A DNA stretch of 64,000 nt from Aureibaculum marinum. Its GTDB lineage: Bacteria; Bacteroidota; Bacteroidia; Flavobacteriales; Flavobacteriaceae. Shown piece by piece: positions 17,774 to 27,142 of this stretch. How positions within the stretch are numbered: the stretch's first letter is position 1; each line of letters begins with the position of its first letter. The notes beneath the pieces are model-generated. The model worked only from the letters and a program-made list of their open reading frames with translations. It did no database searches and had not been told where the DNA came from. Where the stretch lies: assembly GCF_003813905.1 (NCBI RefSeq), contig NZ_RPFJ01000002.1, forward strand, positions 186,001-250,000. Reading direction: 5' to 3'. The position numbers and the translations under genes are program-made.

Positions 17774-19336
17774 TTACAAGCTATGTTTGGGTAAAGCACC
17801 TCTCCATCCTTTTGCCAATTGCTCTGATAATGTTTTAACAAGGTCACTATTTTTAGGGTCATTAGCTACATTTATTGTTTCATGAGGATCTATGCTGTGA
17901 TTATACAATTCTGAAGCTGCAAAATCTCCTTTTTCCTTTTTTACATTATCCCAATGATACCATTCTATGTAATGATATTGTTTCGTTTGCATCGAATATC
18001 CCATATATTCTTTTCCATCTTTAGAAATACGAGGACGTCTTCTAAATTGTGAAAAAACAGCTTCTTTCCACTCTAAATTCGGATTTTCAAAAAGAGGAAT
18101 TAAACTACTTCCCTGAAAATAATCTGCTTTAGCTACACCTGTTAAATCGCATAAAGTCGGAAAAATATCTACAAGTTCTGACAGGGCTTCAATTCGCATT
18201 CCTTTAGTTTGGTTAGCTGATTTTATAATTAAAGGAACTTGTGTATCAACAACAAAATTAGTTTGTTTTCCCCATCCATTATGATCACCAAGTTTCCATC
18301 CATGATCTCCCCAAAGTACAATAATTGTATCATCATAAAGTCCTCGTTCTTTTAATCCCTTCACCAATTCGCCTACACAAGCATCAATTAAACTAACACT
18401 TGCATAATACCCACGTTTTAAAGAATCTGCATACGATTCAGGAAGTGGTTTATCTTCAGGCCTTCCAATTTTATAAGGATTGTGATAAGATCGCAGTTCA
18501 TAATTAGAATTCGCTGCCATTACAGGCACATTTTCAGGAAGTTTGGGGTTTGCAGCAGGTGACACAGAACCTTCCGGATACATATCCCAATATTTTTTAG
18601 GTACCACAAAAGGCAGATGTGGTCTAAAATATCCTAATCCGATAAAGAATGGCTCTTTTTTATCTTTTATTCTATCAATAGTTTCAAGGGCCAATTCAGT
18701 TTGCATCACATCATAATATATAGAATCAGGAAGGTCTGCAATTTCTATGGCCGGACCGTGATTCCATCCATCACCATATAATTTTTTCCCTTTACGCACA
18801 CGTTTTAAGCTATCTCTAGTTTTTTCTTGTATCACTTGAGCTTCTTTTGTATACCAATATGTTTCTGCATCTCTTTTATGATGAGCTTCAGTATTATAAG
18901 GGTAAGGTCTTAAATCTGGTTCATCCCAAGAAATTGAATCTGGCATATAATTATGAAAAATTTTACCAATATTTACAGTGTAATATCCTGCTTTACTAAA
19001 ATATTGTGGCATTGTTACTGCATCTGGATTTATTTCTCTAAACTTGTCACCTAAATGCCATACTCTGGTAGAATCTGGTCTATAGCCAAGTAAAGTACTT
19101 GCCCTAGAAGTAGCACAAACAGCTGCTTGAGAATGAGTATTAAGCATAACCGAAGATGATGATGCTAATAAATCAATATTTGGAGTTTTAATTTCTTTAT
19201 TTCCATAAGCACCAAGATCTGGTCTTAAATCGTCAATTGACAAGAAAATAATGTTGGGCTTTTTTGTCTGGCTTTCTATATTTTTCTGATTGCATGCAGT
19301 AAAAAATAAAAACATGCATATTAATAAAATTCTCAT
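17774..19336 (-). CDS. Iduronate-2-sulfatase-like S1 sulfatase (lipoprotein), paralogue
   Basis: A 520-residue sulfatase paralogous to the next gene. It has a lipobox (FFTAC, Cys15), metal-binding Asp in LSIDDLRPDLGAYG, a formylglycine motif AVCATSRASTLLGYRP (Cys74) and LWGDHGWKLGDHNGWGK near 330-350. The motif deviates from consensus twice: Thr replaces Pro at position 3, and the usual LTG is LLG. Cys, Arg and the metal ligands are kept, so I expect an active enzyme, but installation of formylglycine on this motif is unproven. It lies between PUL 2 susD and the second sulfatase, pointing to a sulfated polysaccharide as the PUL 2 substrate. Confidence 0.89.
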   Translation of the reverse strand: MRILLICMFLFFTACNQKNIESQTKKPNIIFLSIDDLRPDLGAYGNKEIKTPNIDLLASSSSVMLNTHSQAAVCATSRASTLLGYRPDSTRVWHLGDKFREINPDAVTMPQYFSKAGYYTVNIGKIFHNYMPDSISWDEPDLRPYPYNTEAHHKRDAETYWYTKEAQVIQEKTRDSLKRVRKGKKLYGDGWNHGPAIEIADLPDSIYYDVMQTELALETIDRIKDKKEPFFIGLGYFRPHLPFVVPKKYWDMYPEGSVSPAANPKLPENVPVMAANSNYELRSYHNPYKIGRPEDKPLPESYADSLKRGYYASVSLIDACVGELVKGLKERGLYDDTIIVLWGDHGWKLGDHNGWGKQTNFVVDTQVPLIIKSANQTKGMRIEALSELVDIFPTLCDLTGVAKADYFQGSSLIPLFENPNLEWKEAVFSQFRRRPRISKDGKEYMGYSMQTKQYHYIEWYHWDNVKKEKGDFAASELYNHSIDPHETINVANDPKNSDLVKTLSEQLAKGWRGALPKHSL

Positions 19337-19405
19337 TCGTTTATTTTTAGTATTGGATAGTTAGTAGTTTTCGTTTAAAATTTGATCTTTGGTAGGTAAA
19401 TAAAC

Positions 19406-19467
19406 AAAAAGCCAGCCTTCCTCCCCCTTAAACTATGTAAAACATAATTATATTCAACTGGCTTTTT
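19406..19467 (-). terminator. Stem-loop between PUL 2 susD and the sulfatases
   Basis: AAAAAGCCAG (19,406-19,415) pairs with CTGGCTTTTT (19,458-19,467) across a 42-base loop. On the minus strand the stem is followed by T-rich sequence. It may partly terminate or process the transcript after susD. Confidence 0.5.
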
Positions 19468-19478
19468 ATTAGGTTTAT

Positions 19479-20921
19479 TTATTTTTCATACCACATTGGT
19501 GTTTCAATTGTTAACCCTTGTGGTGTATTTATATTAGACCCTGCTTCATTTGTTGAATATGTATAACGTCTAATAACATCAGTAGCACCCGCATTTAACG
19601 GAACATCTAACTCAACACTTTTAGTTCTTTTCCATTGGTTCCAAGCTTCTATACCATTTCCAAATAAAGAAATGTAATGCTGATCGTTAATATAATCTAA
19701 AGCTTCTTCTGGGGTTAAAGTTGATAAGTCTGGAAAACTATCAATATAATTATCTTTATCTGTTTGTGAAATTTCACCCCACGTTCCATCATAATAATCT
19801 AATGCGGCTTGTATCCCTTGAACAAACCATGTATTGGCCTGTTCCAATCCTCCAGAAACATAACCATTAGCTGCAGCATCAGCTAATAAAAAGTAGGTTT
19901 CAGAAGCTGTAGAATATCGGTCTGGCGTATCTGGAAGTACATTGTTCGCATTAATTTTAGAAATTACGGCAAAACCAGTAGCTCCTTGCCATTTACCTAC
20001 ATAAAAACCGTTTGAGTTTGTTTCAAAATAATTTGGCAATCTTGGGTCATTTAACTCATTCATAAGATTGACAAGTGGTCTTCCTGCATACCATAAATTA
20101 ATATTTCCTCCCCAATAGTTTTGAATAAAACGCCACTTTGGATTTTCGTTTCCAATCGCTGTTGTGTATGAAAATTTAGCTTCTTGTTCATTAGTTAAAA
20201 TTAAAGGCTCATCTACTAATGCTTGTATTTTAGATGCAACCTCTTCTGGTTTTTTGTTGGCAATAAACATTAACATTTTTAATTTTATTGAATTTGCCCA
20301 ACGTATCCAAGCTTCTCTATCTCCATTAAACACCAAATCAGAATCTGTAACAATCTCAGAATCTAGGTCTTGCTCTAAAATTGATAAAGCTTCATCCATT
20401 AGGGTTACAATACCTTCAAGCACTATTTCTTGAGAATCAAATTGTGGATAAGGATACTCAACGGGATTACCAGCTTCTGTAAAAGGAACATCTCCCCAAA
20501 CTTGAGTAATGTTACTATATATAAAGCCCTCTAATATTTTTGCTTGAGCGATAACATATTTATTATTTGGATTTTCTGATTCAACTAACAACTCAACCAA
20601 TGATAGGTTTTTTAAACAAGTTGTATACCAAGTTGTCCAGCCATTATTTACAGAAGGTACACCAAGTACATATCTACTTCTACTTAACCACGTACCTCCA
20701 CTACCACACCACTGTTGTGCATGCATATTAGCCCCAGCAAATTCTATAGTTCTCACTGAAGATAAATTTGCCAATACTTCAGGAAATAAAAGTTCTGGAG
20801 GGACAGAAGTTGCTGCTAATGGATCTTTATTTATATCTACCAACTGCTCATCACAAGAAACCTCCATTATCATTATAGATATTAGTAATATATATTTTAT
20901 TTTTGATATTATATTTTTCAT
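19479..20921 (-). CDS. SusD/RagB family glycan-binding lipoprotein (PUL 2)
   Basis: A SusD-like_2 protein of 480 residues. I place the start at 20,921 (MKNIISKIKYILLISIMIMEVSC), which gives a proper lipoprotein signal and begins after the susC stop. A farther in-frame ATG at 20,984 would add 21 residues without signal character and overlap susC. The mature start CDEQLVDINKDPLAATSVPPELLFPEVLANL is typical of the family. It partners with the SusC encoded just upstream to import a probably sulfated oligosaccharide, as inferred from the two sulfatases downstream. Confidence 0.94.
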   Translation of the reverse strand: MKNIISKIKYILLISIMIMEVSCDEQLVDINKDPLAATSVPPELLFPEVLANLSSVRTIEFAGANMHAQQWCGSGGTWLSRSRYVLGVPSVNNGWTTWYTTCLKNLSLVELLVESENPNNKYVIAQAKILEGFIYSNITQVWGDVPFTEAGNPVEYPYPQFDSQEIVLEGIVTLMDEALSILEQDLDSEIVTDSDLVFNGDREAWIRWANSIKLKMLMFIANKKPEEVASKIQALVDEPLILTNEQEAKFSYTTAIGNENPKWRFIQNYWGGNINLWYAGRPLVNLMNELNDPRLPNYFETNSNGFYVGKWQGATGFAVISKINANNVLPDTPDRYSTASETYFLLADAAANGYVSGGLEQANTWFVQGIQAALDYYDGTWGEISQTDKDNYIDSFPDLSTLTPEEALDYINDQHYISLFGNGIEAWNQWKRTKSVELDVPLNAGATDVIRRYTYSTNEAGSNINTPQGLTIETPMWYEK

Positions 20922-20931
20922 GTCTATTTTT

Positions 20932-23900
20932 TTAAAATTTAACTTGAATATTAAATCCAATACTTCTTGTTGAAGGCACACCATTGTACTCTATACCAGC
21001 ACCATTACTTCCTGATCCAAAAAGATTTGTTTCAGGGTCTATATGTGGAACGCTCGTATTGAAAATTGCTAAATTTCTTCCTTGAACACCAATGCGTAGC
21101 GAACTAAAAGGCAACTTTTGAAGTTGCTTTTTATTAAAATTATAGGATAAACCTAATTCACGCCATTTAATATATGTAGCATCAAACACACTACTTTCAT
21201 GAATACGGTTAGCTGAATAATTAGTCCAATATTCTTGTACACTCGGAATAGGTGTTGTATTTTCTGAATATGTACCATCTCCATTAGAAACAAAAGTGTT
21301 CGGGTCAACAAAAAGTGTTTCTCTATCTATTGCAGTTTCAGCAGCCAAGCCTGAAGTTCTAAGTGTTGACACCGTATTTGAATAAAGAACGCCTCCTTCT
21401 TTCCAATTAAAAGTGGTTGACAATGTCCAACCTTTATATCTGAAACTAGAAGTAAGCCCCATGGTAAAGTCTGGAAACACATTTCCCAATCTCGCATTAT
21501 CACCTTCATATCGTAATCCATTTGAATTTACTAAAATCATATCCTCTATTGGGTTTCCTTGTTCATCTAAAGCTCTAGCAAATCGATTACCATATAAACC
21601 AATAGATTCTCCTTCTGAAGCACCTACTAACAGTCCGTTAAAAGCAGAAGCTAATGTATAAGTATCAATACCTTCACCTAATTCGTCAATTATTGTTTCA
21701 TTGGTTGAAAAATTATAGTCCAAATTCCATCTAAATCCTTTATGTCTAATAATTAAAGCACCAAGTTCTAGTTCTAAACCAGTATTAGAAATTTGCCCTA
21801 AATTAGTCATAGCTCTACTATAGCCTGTTGATGCTGGTACCAATAGTGATATAATTTGATCTGTAGTAACATTTTTGTAAAAAGTACCATCTAAAGTCAA
21901 TCTATTTTTAAAGAAACCTAATTCTAAACCAATTTCATAATTTGCTTGGTTTTCAGGTTTTAAATTTACATTGGGTAAGGTGTTTGGTCCTGAAAACGCC
22001 AATTGTCCATCAAAAGGAAAAGTTCCTGTAGTATTAAATTGGCCATAAAAACTAGATTGCGGTGAGTATAAAAAATCTAGCTGATAAGCTCCTGTATCAC
22101 TACCAACATTAGCCCAGTTTCCTCTAATTTTACCATAGCTTAAAATATTACTGTCAATTTCAAAAGCATCTGTAAATATAAAACTCAATGCTATTGAAGG
22201 ATAAAAATAACTATTTCCTCCTTTAGGAAGTGTAGAAGACCAATCATTTCTGGCTGTTGCATTAAGGGTTAACCATTTTTTATAGGTTAGTGTAAAATCA
22301 CCAAAAACTCCTAAAATACGACGTTTAGAGTAGTTTTTCCATGGAACATTAGATTCTACATTACCTGGGTCAAAAAGTTCTGGAATAGTTAATCCAATAC
22401 CTTTATTTCCAATAGTACTCCAGTCTCTTTCATTCCATTGTACACCACTTCTTAATGTAAGATCGAAATCACCAAAGGTATTATCATACGTGGTTAAAAA
22501 ATCTAAGGTTAATTCTTTTCTACTAATGTGGTTCTCTGTGTAACTACCATCTAAAAGTCCAATAGTACCTTTATGTTTATTTGAAAAATGTGTAGTGTTG
22601 TAGGTGTCATATCCTACACGACCAAGCATGGAAATATTTTTTACAGGTTCATAATTTAGGCTTACATTTCCGAAAAATCGTTCAGTATCACTTGTTCTTT
22701 GGTTTTCATTTATAATCCAATATGGGTTATTAGTACCGTCAAAATCTACTGCTGCTAATTGTGCATCTCCACTTTCATTTATCCAAGGAGTAAACACACT
22801 AATATCTGTAGTTCTAGGCAATCTATTAATAATACCTGTTAACACGTTAGGATCATTAGTTCCTTGAGCCACAGCTCCTTCTATACCAGTATTTACATAG
22901 TTCATACTAAAATTAGAGCTAAGATTGTTGAATAATTGAGCTCCTGATTTAAAACTAAGGTTTAATTTTTCTAAAGAAGATCCTGGTATTATACCTTCTT
23001 GTGAGCTATAAGAGGTACTTATTCTGTAATCATTAAGACCTTTGTTTGAAACTCCTGAAATAGAAAGACTATGGACTTTTGTTGCACCTAAAGCATAAAA
23101 GTCTTTTTGAAGATCTGGGTTTGATGTAAATGTTTGTAAATTTCCAGCATAATCAGTGTAAGTACCACCTTCAGAAATTACAGGCCCCCAACCAGATGAC
23201 GCATCTTGCAGATTATCACCTACACCTTCATCATAAGAACCCTGATTACCAGGACCATAAATATTTTGAAAATCTGGAAGTTTCAATGGACTATCAAAAC
23301 GCATGGTAGTACTATAAGAAATAGTTGATTTTCCTTTTCCTTTTTTAGTAGTGACCATGATAACACCATTAGAAGCTCTTGAACCATATAATGCTGCTGC
23401 AGAAGCTCCTTTTAAAACCGTAAGAGTTTCAATATCATCAGGGTTTATATCTTGTGCTCTATTTCCATAATCTATAGCCCCTGTAATTCTAGAAGTGGTA
23501 TAGTCATTAGCGTCTGATATAGGAACACCATCAATAACCCAAAGTGGATTATTTGACCCACCAATACGTGTCATTCCACGAATAGTAATTTTAGAAGAAG
23601 CTCCCAAACCCCCACCTTGACCTGTAATTTCTACTCCAGATATTTTACCTTGCAAGGCTTGTATAACATCTGTTTCTCTAGCAACAGTAAAGTCATCAGA
23701 TTTAACAGTACTAACACCATAGCCTAATGTTTTTTCTGCCCTTTCAATTCCCATAGCAGTAACTACAACTTCCTCTAGTGTCTGAGCACTTTCAATCATT
23801 GTAATGTTTATAACATTAGAAGTACCTACAGTTTTCTCAATGGTTTCCATTCCTAAAAAAGAAAAAACCAATGTTTCTCCAGTATTAACGGTAACAGAAT

Positions 23901-24081
23901 AATTACCATCAAAGTCCGTAAGTACTCCTTTTGTTGAGCCTTTTACTGTAATTGTTACTCCCGGTATTGCCATACCCTGTTCATCAGATACTTTTCCTGA
24001 AATAACACGCCCTTGAGAAAAGACAACATGTATTACAAAAAAAGCAACTAAAATTAGAAATCCTGTCTTTTTTGTTTTCAT
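20932..24081 (-). CDS. SusC/RagA family TonB-dependent outer-membrane transporter (PUL 2)
   Basis: A 1,049-residue SusC-like transporter with signal peptide (FFVIHVVFSQ), carboxypeptidase-regulatory-like domain (ISGKVSDEQGMAIPGVTITVKGS ... TDFDGNYSVTV), plug (LEEVVVTAMGIERAEKTLGYGVSTV; LKGASAAALYGSRASNGVIMVTTKKG) and barrel ending SIGFNIQVKF. Its gene is first in PUL 2, followed by susD and two sulfatases. No glycoside hydrolase or lyase is encoded in this operon, so backbone cleavage must come from elsewhere. Confidence 0.97.
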   Translation of the reverse strand: MKTKKTGFLILVAFFVIHVVFSQGRVISGKVSDEQGMAIPGVTITVKGSTKGVLTDFDGNYSVTVNTGETLVFSFLGMETIEKTVGTSNVINITMIESAQTLEEVVVTAMGIERAEKTLGYGVSTVKSDDFTVARETDVIQALQGKISGVEITGQGGGLGASSKITIRGMTRIGGSNNPLWVIDGVPISDANDYTTSRITGAIDYGNRAQDINPDDIETLTVLKGASAAALYGSRASNGVIMVTTKKGKGKSTISYSTTMRFDSPLKLPDFQNIYGPGNQGSYDEGVGDNLQDASSGWGPVISEGGTYTDYAGNLQTFTSNPDLQKDFYALGATKVHSLSISGVSNKGLNDYRISTSYSSQEGIIPGSSLEKLNLSFKSGAQLFNNLSSNFSMNYVNTGIEGAVAQGTNDPNVLTGIINRLPRTTDISVFTPWINESGDAQLAAVDFDGTNNPYWIINENQRTSDTERFFGNVSLNYEPVKNISMLGRVGYDTYNTTHFSNKHKGTIGLLDGSYTENHISRKELTLDFLTTYDNTFGDFDLTLRSGVQWNERDWSTIGNKGIGLTIPELFDPGNVESNVPWKNYSKRRILGVFGDFTLTYKKWLTLNATARNDWSSTLPKGGNSYFYPSIALSFIFTDAFEIDSNILSYGKIRGNWANVGSDTGAYQLDFLYSPQSSFYGQFNTTGTFPFDGQLAFSGPNTLPNVNLKPENQANYEIGLELGFFKNRLTLDGTFYKNVTTDQIISLLVPASTGYSRAMTNLGQISNTGLELELGALIIRHKGFRWNLDYNFSTNETIIDELGEGIDTYTLASAFNGLLVGASEGESIGLYGNRFARALDEQGNPIEDMILVNSNGLRYEGDNARLGNVFPDFTMGLTSSFRYKGWTLSTTFNWKEGGVLYSNTVSTLRTSGLAAETAIDRETLFVDPNTFVSNGDGTYSENTTPIPSVQEYWTNYSANRIHESSVFDATYIKWRELGLSYNFNKKQLQKLPFSSLRIGVQGRNLAIFNTSVPHIDPETNLFGSGSNGAGIEYNGVPSTRSIGFNIQVKF

Positions 24082-24442
24082 ATATATTTATTTGAGGTTA
24101 GTCCAATTCATCTACATTAGAAATCACACAGAAAACCATTAATAAATTTTAATGTAAGTTCTCTATAATGACAAATCTCATCATCATCTTTACTACTACT
24201 AAAAGATTATAAAATGCTCAAAAAAAGAAGAATACAGGGTCTACATTTGTACTACACCTCAAGTATTTTGTGATTTTTATACAATTAGAACATAAAAAAA
24301 GAATATCATTAAATTTTCACTAAAAAAAATGCCAAATTCTTATCATAAACAAAACTAAAAAAAACACCTTATACAGTAAATCAACAATAAAAATGCTTAA
24401 ATAATTAGATTAATTAAATACCAATAAAAAAAGATTGCACTG
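24082..24442. other. Intergenic region upstream of PUL 2 susC, 361 bases
   Basis: AT-rich sequence between the start of PUL 2 susC and the stop of the TPR-HTH regulator. The only exact -7 match on the minus strand is TAGTTTTG at 24,350-24,357, which would give a leader of about 260 bases and lacks a properly spaced TTG. I see no gene, no strong hairpin and no clear operator. Confidence 0.5.
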
Positions 24443-25915
24443 CTATAGGTTTTTAATCCATGTATATAAATCTACCTCAGCGGGAATTTGAAGTTTTTTA
24501 CGCAAACGGTATTTTTTCATTTGCACTGTTTTGGGTTGCACAAATGTGTAAGAAGCAATATTTTTTGAAGAAAAATTAAGCCAAATCATAGCACATAAGG
24601 TCAATTCAGTATTGACTAATTTTGGATTAATATTTAGTATTTTTTCGCAAACATCTGGATAAACCTCTTGAAATCTAGCTAAAAAAGCTGGGTCATTATT
24701 CTTTGCTAAATTTACAACTTCCTCAAAAGCTGAATTAAGTTTTTGCTTTAGCTCTATATTTTCTTTGTTTCTTTTTTTTATAATCTCTTCTTTCTCAATT
24801 ACAAGTTTACGCTGCTTTTTTTTATGATAGTAAGCAATTAAAAATAAGGCCAAAACGGATGTACTAACACTCCCGTATAAAAACGTTTTCAATCTCTTTT
24901 CGCCCAATTGGTAACTATTTTCTTGCTCTTTTAAGAAAGTAGTCACCACAGAATCAACATTTTTCTTATACTGATTATTTATACTATCATTAAATCTTGT
25001 ATATTTTAAAAGATAATCATGTGCTTTATCTTCTTCTTTTAAAAATCTATAAGATTCTGCTATAAATTTATACGATATGCTAATTTCTTTATACCTTTTC
25101 ATTTGGTAAGAAATTTCTAAAGACTTTCTATATAAATCTATGGCATTTTTATAATCTCCTTGTGCTTTATATAAATTAGCCTGTGCTTGTAAAATAATGG
25201 ATTTTTGATATGCTGAGATAGTAGTATTTTCACCAATAAGAGACTTACACTTTGATAAATAATGCGAAGCCGAATCTATATTTTTATTATATTTTAAATA
25301 GTAATTTGACAATATTGCATAGCGAAAAGGAGACTTTTCAATATCAATAGATTTATGAAGATATACCAAACTTGAATCTAATCTATTTTTTGTATGTAAA
25401 TAAGCGTCTGCTTTATTCACATAAAAAGATCCTAAGAAATTATCACTTTCAGGTCTCATTTTTTTACTAAGAACAATTCCTTTGTCAAAATAAGACACTG
25501 CTTTTTTAGTTAATTTCAGTGAAGAATAGTTTTTACCATAAATAGAATAAATTTTTAGTTTTAATTTAATATTATTTTTTTCGGAAACATTTTTGTCTGC
25601 CAAGTTTAAATACCTTAAACTTTCTAGGTGTTGCCCAAAAACACAAAGCAAACTAGCAATTTCAACATACCCAAAAACAATAGCATCTTCATAATTGATT
25701 TTCTTAGCATAATCAATCAAATCTACACTTAAAAGTAAAGCCTCTTCTAATTTACCCTCTTTTATAAAGGATTTCACCTTTACCTTTTGAAAACTATCTA
25801 TCCGCTGCTCATTAAATTCTTGTGCATTTAATTTTTTTGACAAGAAAAAAAATAAAATAAGCAAAACAGGAAAACTCTTATAACACACATTAAAATATTT
25901 ACTTCTGATAATCAA
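24443..25915 (-). CDS. TPR-repeat membrane protein with C-terminal LuxR-like helix-turn-helix
   Basis: A 490-residue sensor/regulator of a type common in Bacteroidetes. It has an N-terminal signal or membrane segment (PVLLILFFFLSKKLNAQ), then TPR-like helical repeats to about residue 320 (for example AQANLYKAQGDYKNAIDLYRKSLEIS). A transmembrane helix lies near 346-364 (FLYGSVSTSVLALFLIAYY), followed by a charged coiled coil (KKKQRKLVIEKEEIIKKRNKENIELKQKL). The C-terminus carries a LuxR-like DNA-binding region (LTLCAMIWLNFSSKNIASYTFVQPKTVQMKKYRLRKKLQIP). Periplasmic TPRs would sense a signal while the cytoplasmic HTH contacts DNA. It is adjacent to PUL 2, so it could regulate it, since PUL 2 has no HTCS or ECF sigma gene of its own. 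Confidence 0.8.
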   Translation of the reverse strand: MIIRSKYFNVCYKSFPVLLILFFFLSKKLNAQEFNEQRIDSFQKVKVKSFIKEGKLEEALLLSVDLIDYAKKINYEDAIVFGYVEIASLLCVFGQHLESLRYLNLADKNVSEKNNIKLKLKIYSIYGKNYSSLKLTKKAVSYFDKGIVLSKKMRPESDNFLGSFYVNKADAYLHTKNRLDSSLVYLHKSIDIEKSPFRYAILSNYYLKYNKNIDSASHYLSKCKSLIGENTTISAYQKSIILQAQANLYKAQGDYKNAIDLYRKSLEISYQMKRYKEISISYKFIAESYRFLKEEDKAHDYLLKYTRFNDSINNQYKKNVDSVVTTFLKEQENSYQLGEKRLKTFLYGSVSTSVLALFLIAYYHKKKQRKLVIEKEEIIKKRNKENIELKQKLNSAFEEVVNLAKNNDPAFLARFQEVYPDVCEKILNINPKLVNTELTLCAMIWLNFSSKNIASYTFVQPKTVQMKKYRLRKKLQIPAEVDLYTWIKNL

Positions 25916-26030
25916 AATTTCAACATAAAGAATTTAAAACATGCATAAAAGTAATTATTTTTTTAAACTCTACTTACAATTTTATCTTATCCCTACTAAA
26001 AGAACGTATGTTATAAAACACACAGCATTT

Positions 26031-26924
26031 CTAATTGCCTTTTCCTAATAATTCAATCCACTGCTTTTTATATCCTAAATTTCGAATACCATTACTATGC
26101 CCTTTTTTTCCAGCTGGCACTTCTAAATTAAAAGGATAAATATGATCTTTCGGAATGTTCATTGCTTCATAAGATTTATGAATAGTTTTTGCTTTGGGTT
26201 CAGTTACATGGTAAGTTCCATACCACAAGTTTGATGGCGTAACACTTTTATTAAAATACCAACTCGCTATTTTATTTTTAGCAGAATAATCCCATCCACC
26301 AGAAAAATCTATAACTCTTGCTACCAATTCTCTTTTAGCGATAAAAGCTGCCATTCCTCCGCCTTGAGATTGTCCTGAAACTGCAATTTTTTCCCAATTA
26401 ATTTTACCATCTTTTAAATAGGCATTCCAATTTGTATTTTTATCGTTTTTTGAAAGATAAATCAAAAGTTTAGTAAGTCTATTTACTATTGCATCTTGAG
26501 AAGTATCATTAATCAAATCAAATTTATTACTACCATAAATTCTTCTGGTTCTAAAATCTGCTGCACAGTTAGAGTTTTTGACCAATGTTTCTCCTCTACA
26601 TATTTGAGCAACAGCCGGCCTTGTAATATATTGTAAATTTATTACATGGTACCCTTGTTCAATTGCAGTTAAAAAAAGGTCTTTAGGCCCTTTTACTGCC
26701 ATCCCATTTGTACCTGCTAAAAACAAAAGCAACTTACCTTGCTTAATTGTTGGATCATACACAACAAGGTGTGGTGAATTATATTCCTTTATTGTTACAT
26801 CTGTATCTGATGGCTTAATGGTTAACTCTACAATTGGCTCTGGAAATTTATAGTTAAGTTGAGCATTTAAATCATTTATAAGAAAAAGAAGTATAACTAA
26901 TTGTAAAGTAAAAAGGTGTCGCAT
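26031..26924 (-). CDS. Secreted alpha/beta-hydrolase fold protein (esterase-like)
   Basis: A 297-residue protein with a signal peptide ending near LNAQ. It shows an oxyanion-type segment LLFLAGTNG (67-74), the nucleophile elbow SGQSQGGG (Ser186) and a likely catalytic His in GKKGHSNG (His276); the acid residue is not certain. These fit a periplasmic or surface serine esterase or related hydrolase. The substrate is unknown; carbohydrate deacylation is possible given the surrounding PULs but not shown. It is divergent from an AraC-family regulator, with a -7 box and inverted repeat between them. Confidence 0.78.
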   Translation of the reverse strand: MRHLFTLQLVILLFLINDLNAQLNYKFPEPIVELTIKPSDTDVTIKEYNSPHLVVYDPTIKQGKLLLFLAGTNGMAVKGPKDLFLTAIEQGYHVINLQYITRPAVAQICRGETLVKNSNCAADFRTRRIYGSNKFDLINDTSQDAIVNRLTKLLIYLSKNDKNTNWNAYLKDGKINWEKIAVSGQSQGGGMAAFIAKRELVARVIDFSGGWDYSAKNKIASWYFNKSVTPSNLWYGTYHVTEPKAKTIHKSYEAMNIPKDHIYPFNLEVPAGKKGHSNGIRNLGYKKQWIELLGKGN

Positions 26925-26946
26925 AATTAATAATATAATTTTTTTT

Positions 26947-26993
26947 CAAATTTATTACATAAAACATAACAATATACCTACGTTACATTGTTA
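26947..26993 (-). promoter_or_regulatory. Divergent control region: -7 box and inverted repeat
   Basis: On the minus strand TAAATTTG (26,947-26,954) is an exact -7 match 22 bases upstream of the hydrolase start. Just upstream lies an inverted repeat, TAACAAT (26,967-26,973) with ATTGTTA (26,987-26,993), centres 20 bp apart, overlapping where a -33 element would be. It is a plausible site for the divergently encoded AraC-type protein. Confidence 0.45.
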
Positions 26994-27142
26994 AGTATTA
27001 ATACTCGATAAAAATAATTCTCTTTTTATTAAAATTTCGATGTAAAATTAATCACTTATTATACTATATTATCCAATTTAAGACAATATATAAACTATAT
27101 GGCTAGTATTTGATTATATTTAGAGCATTATTATAAGATATT

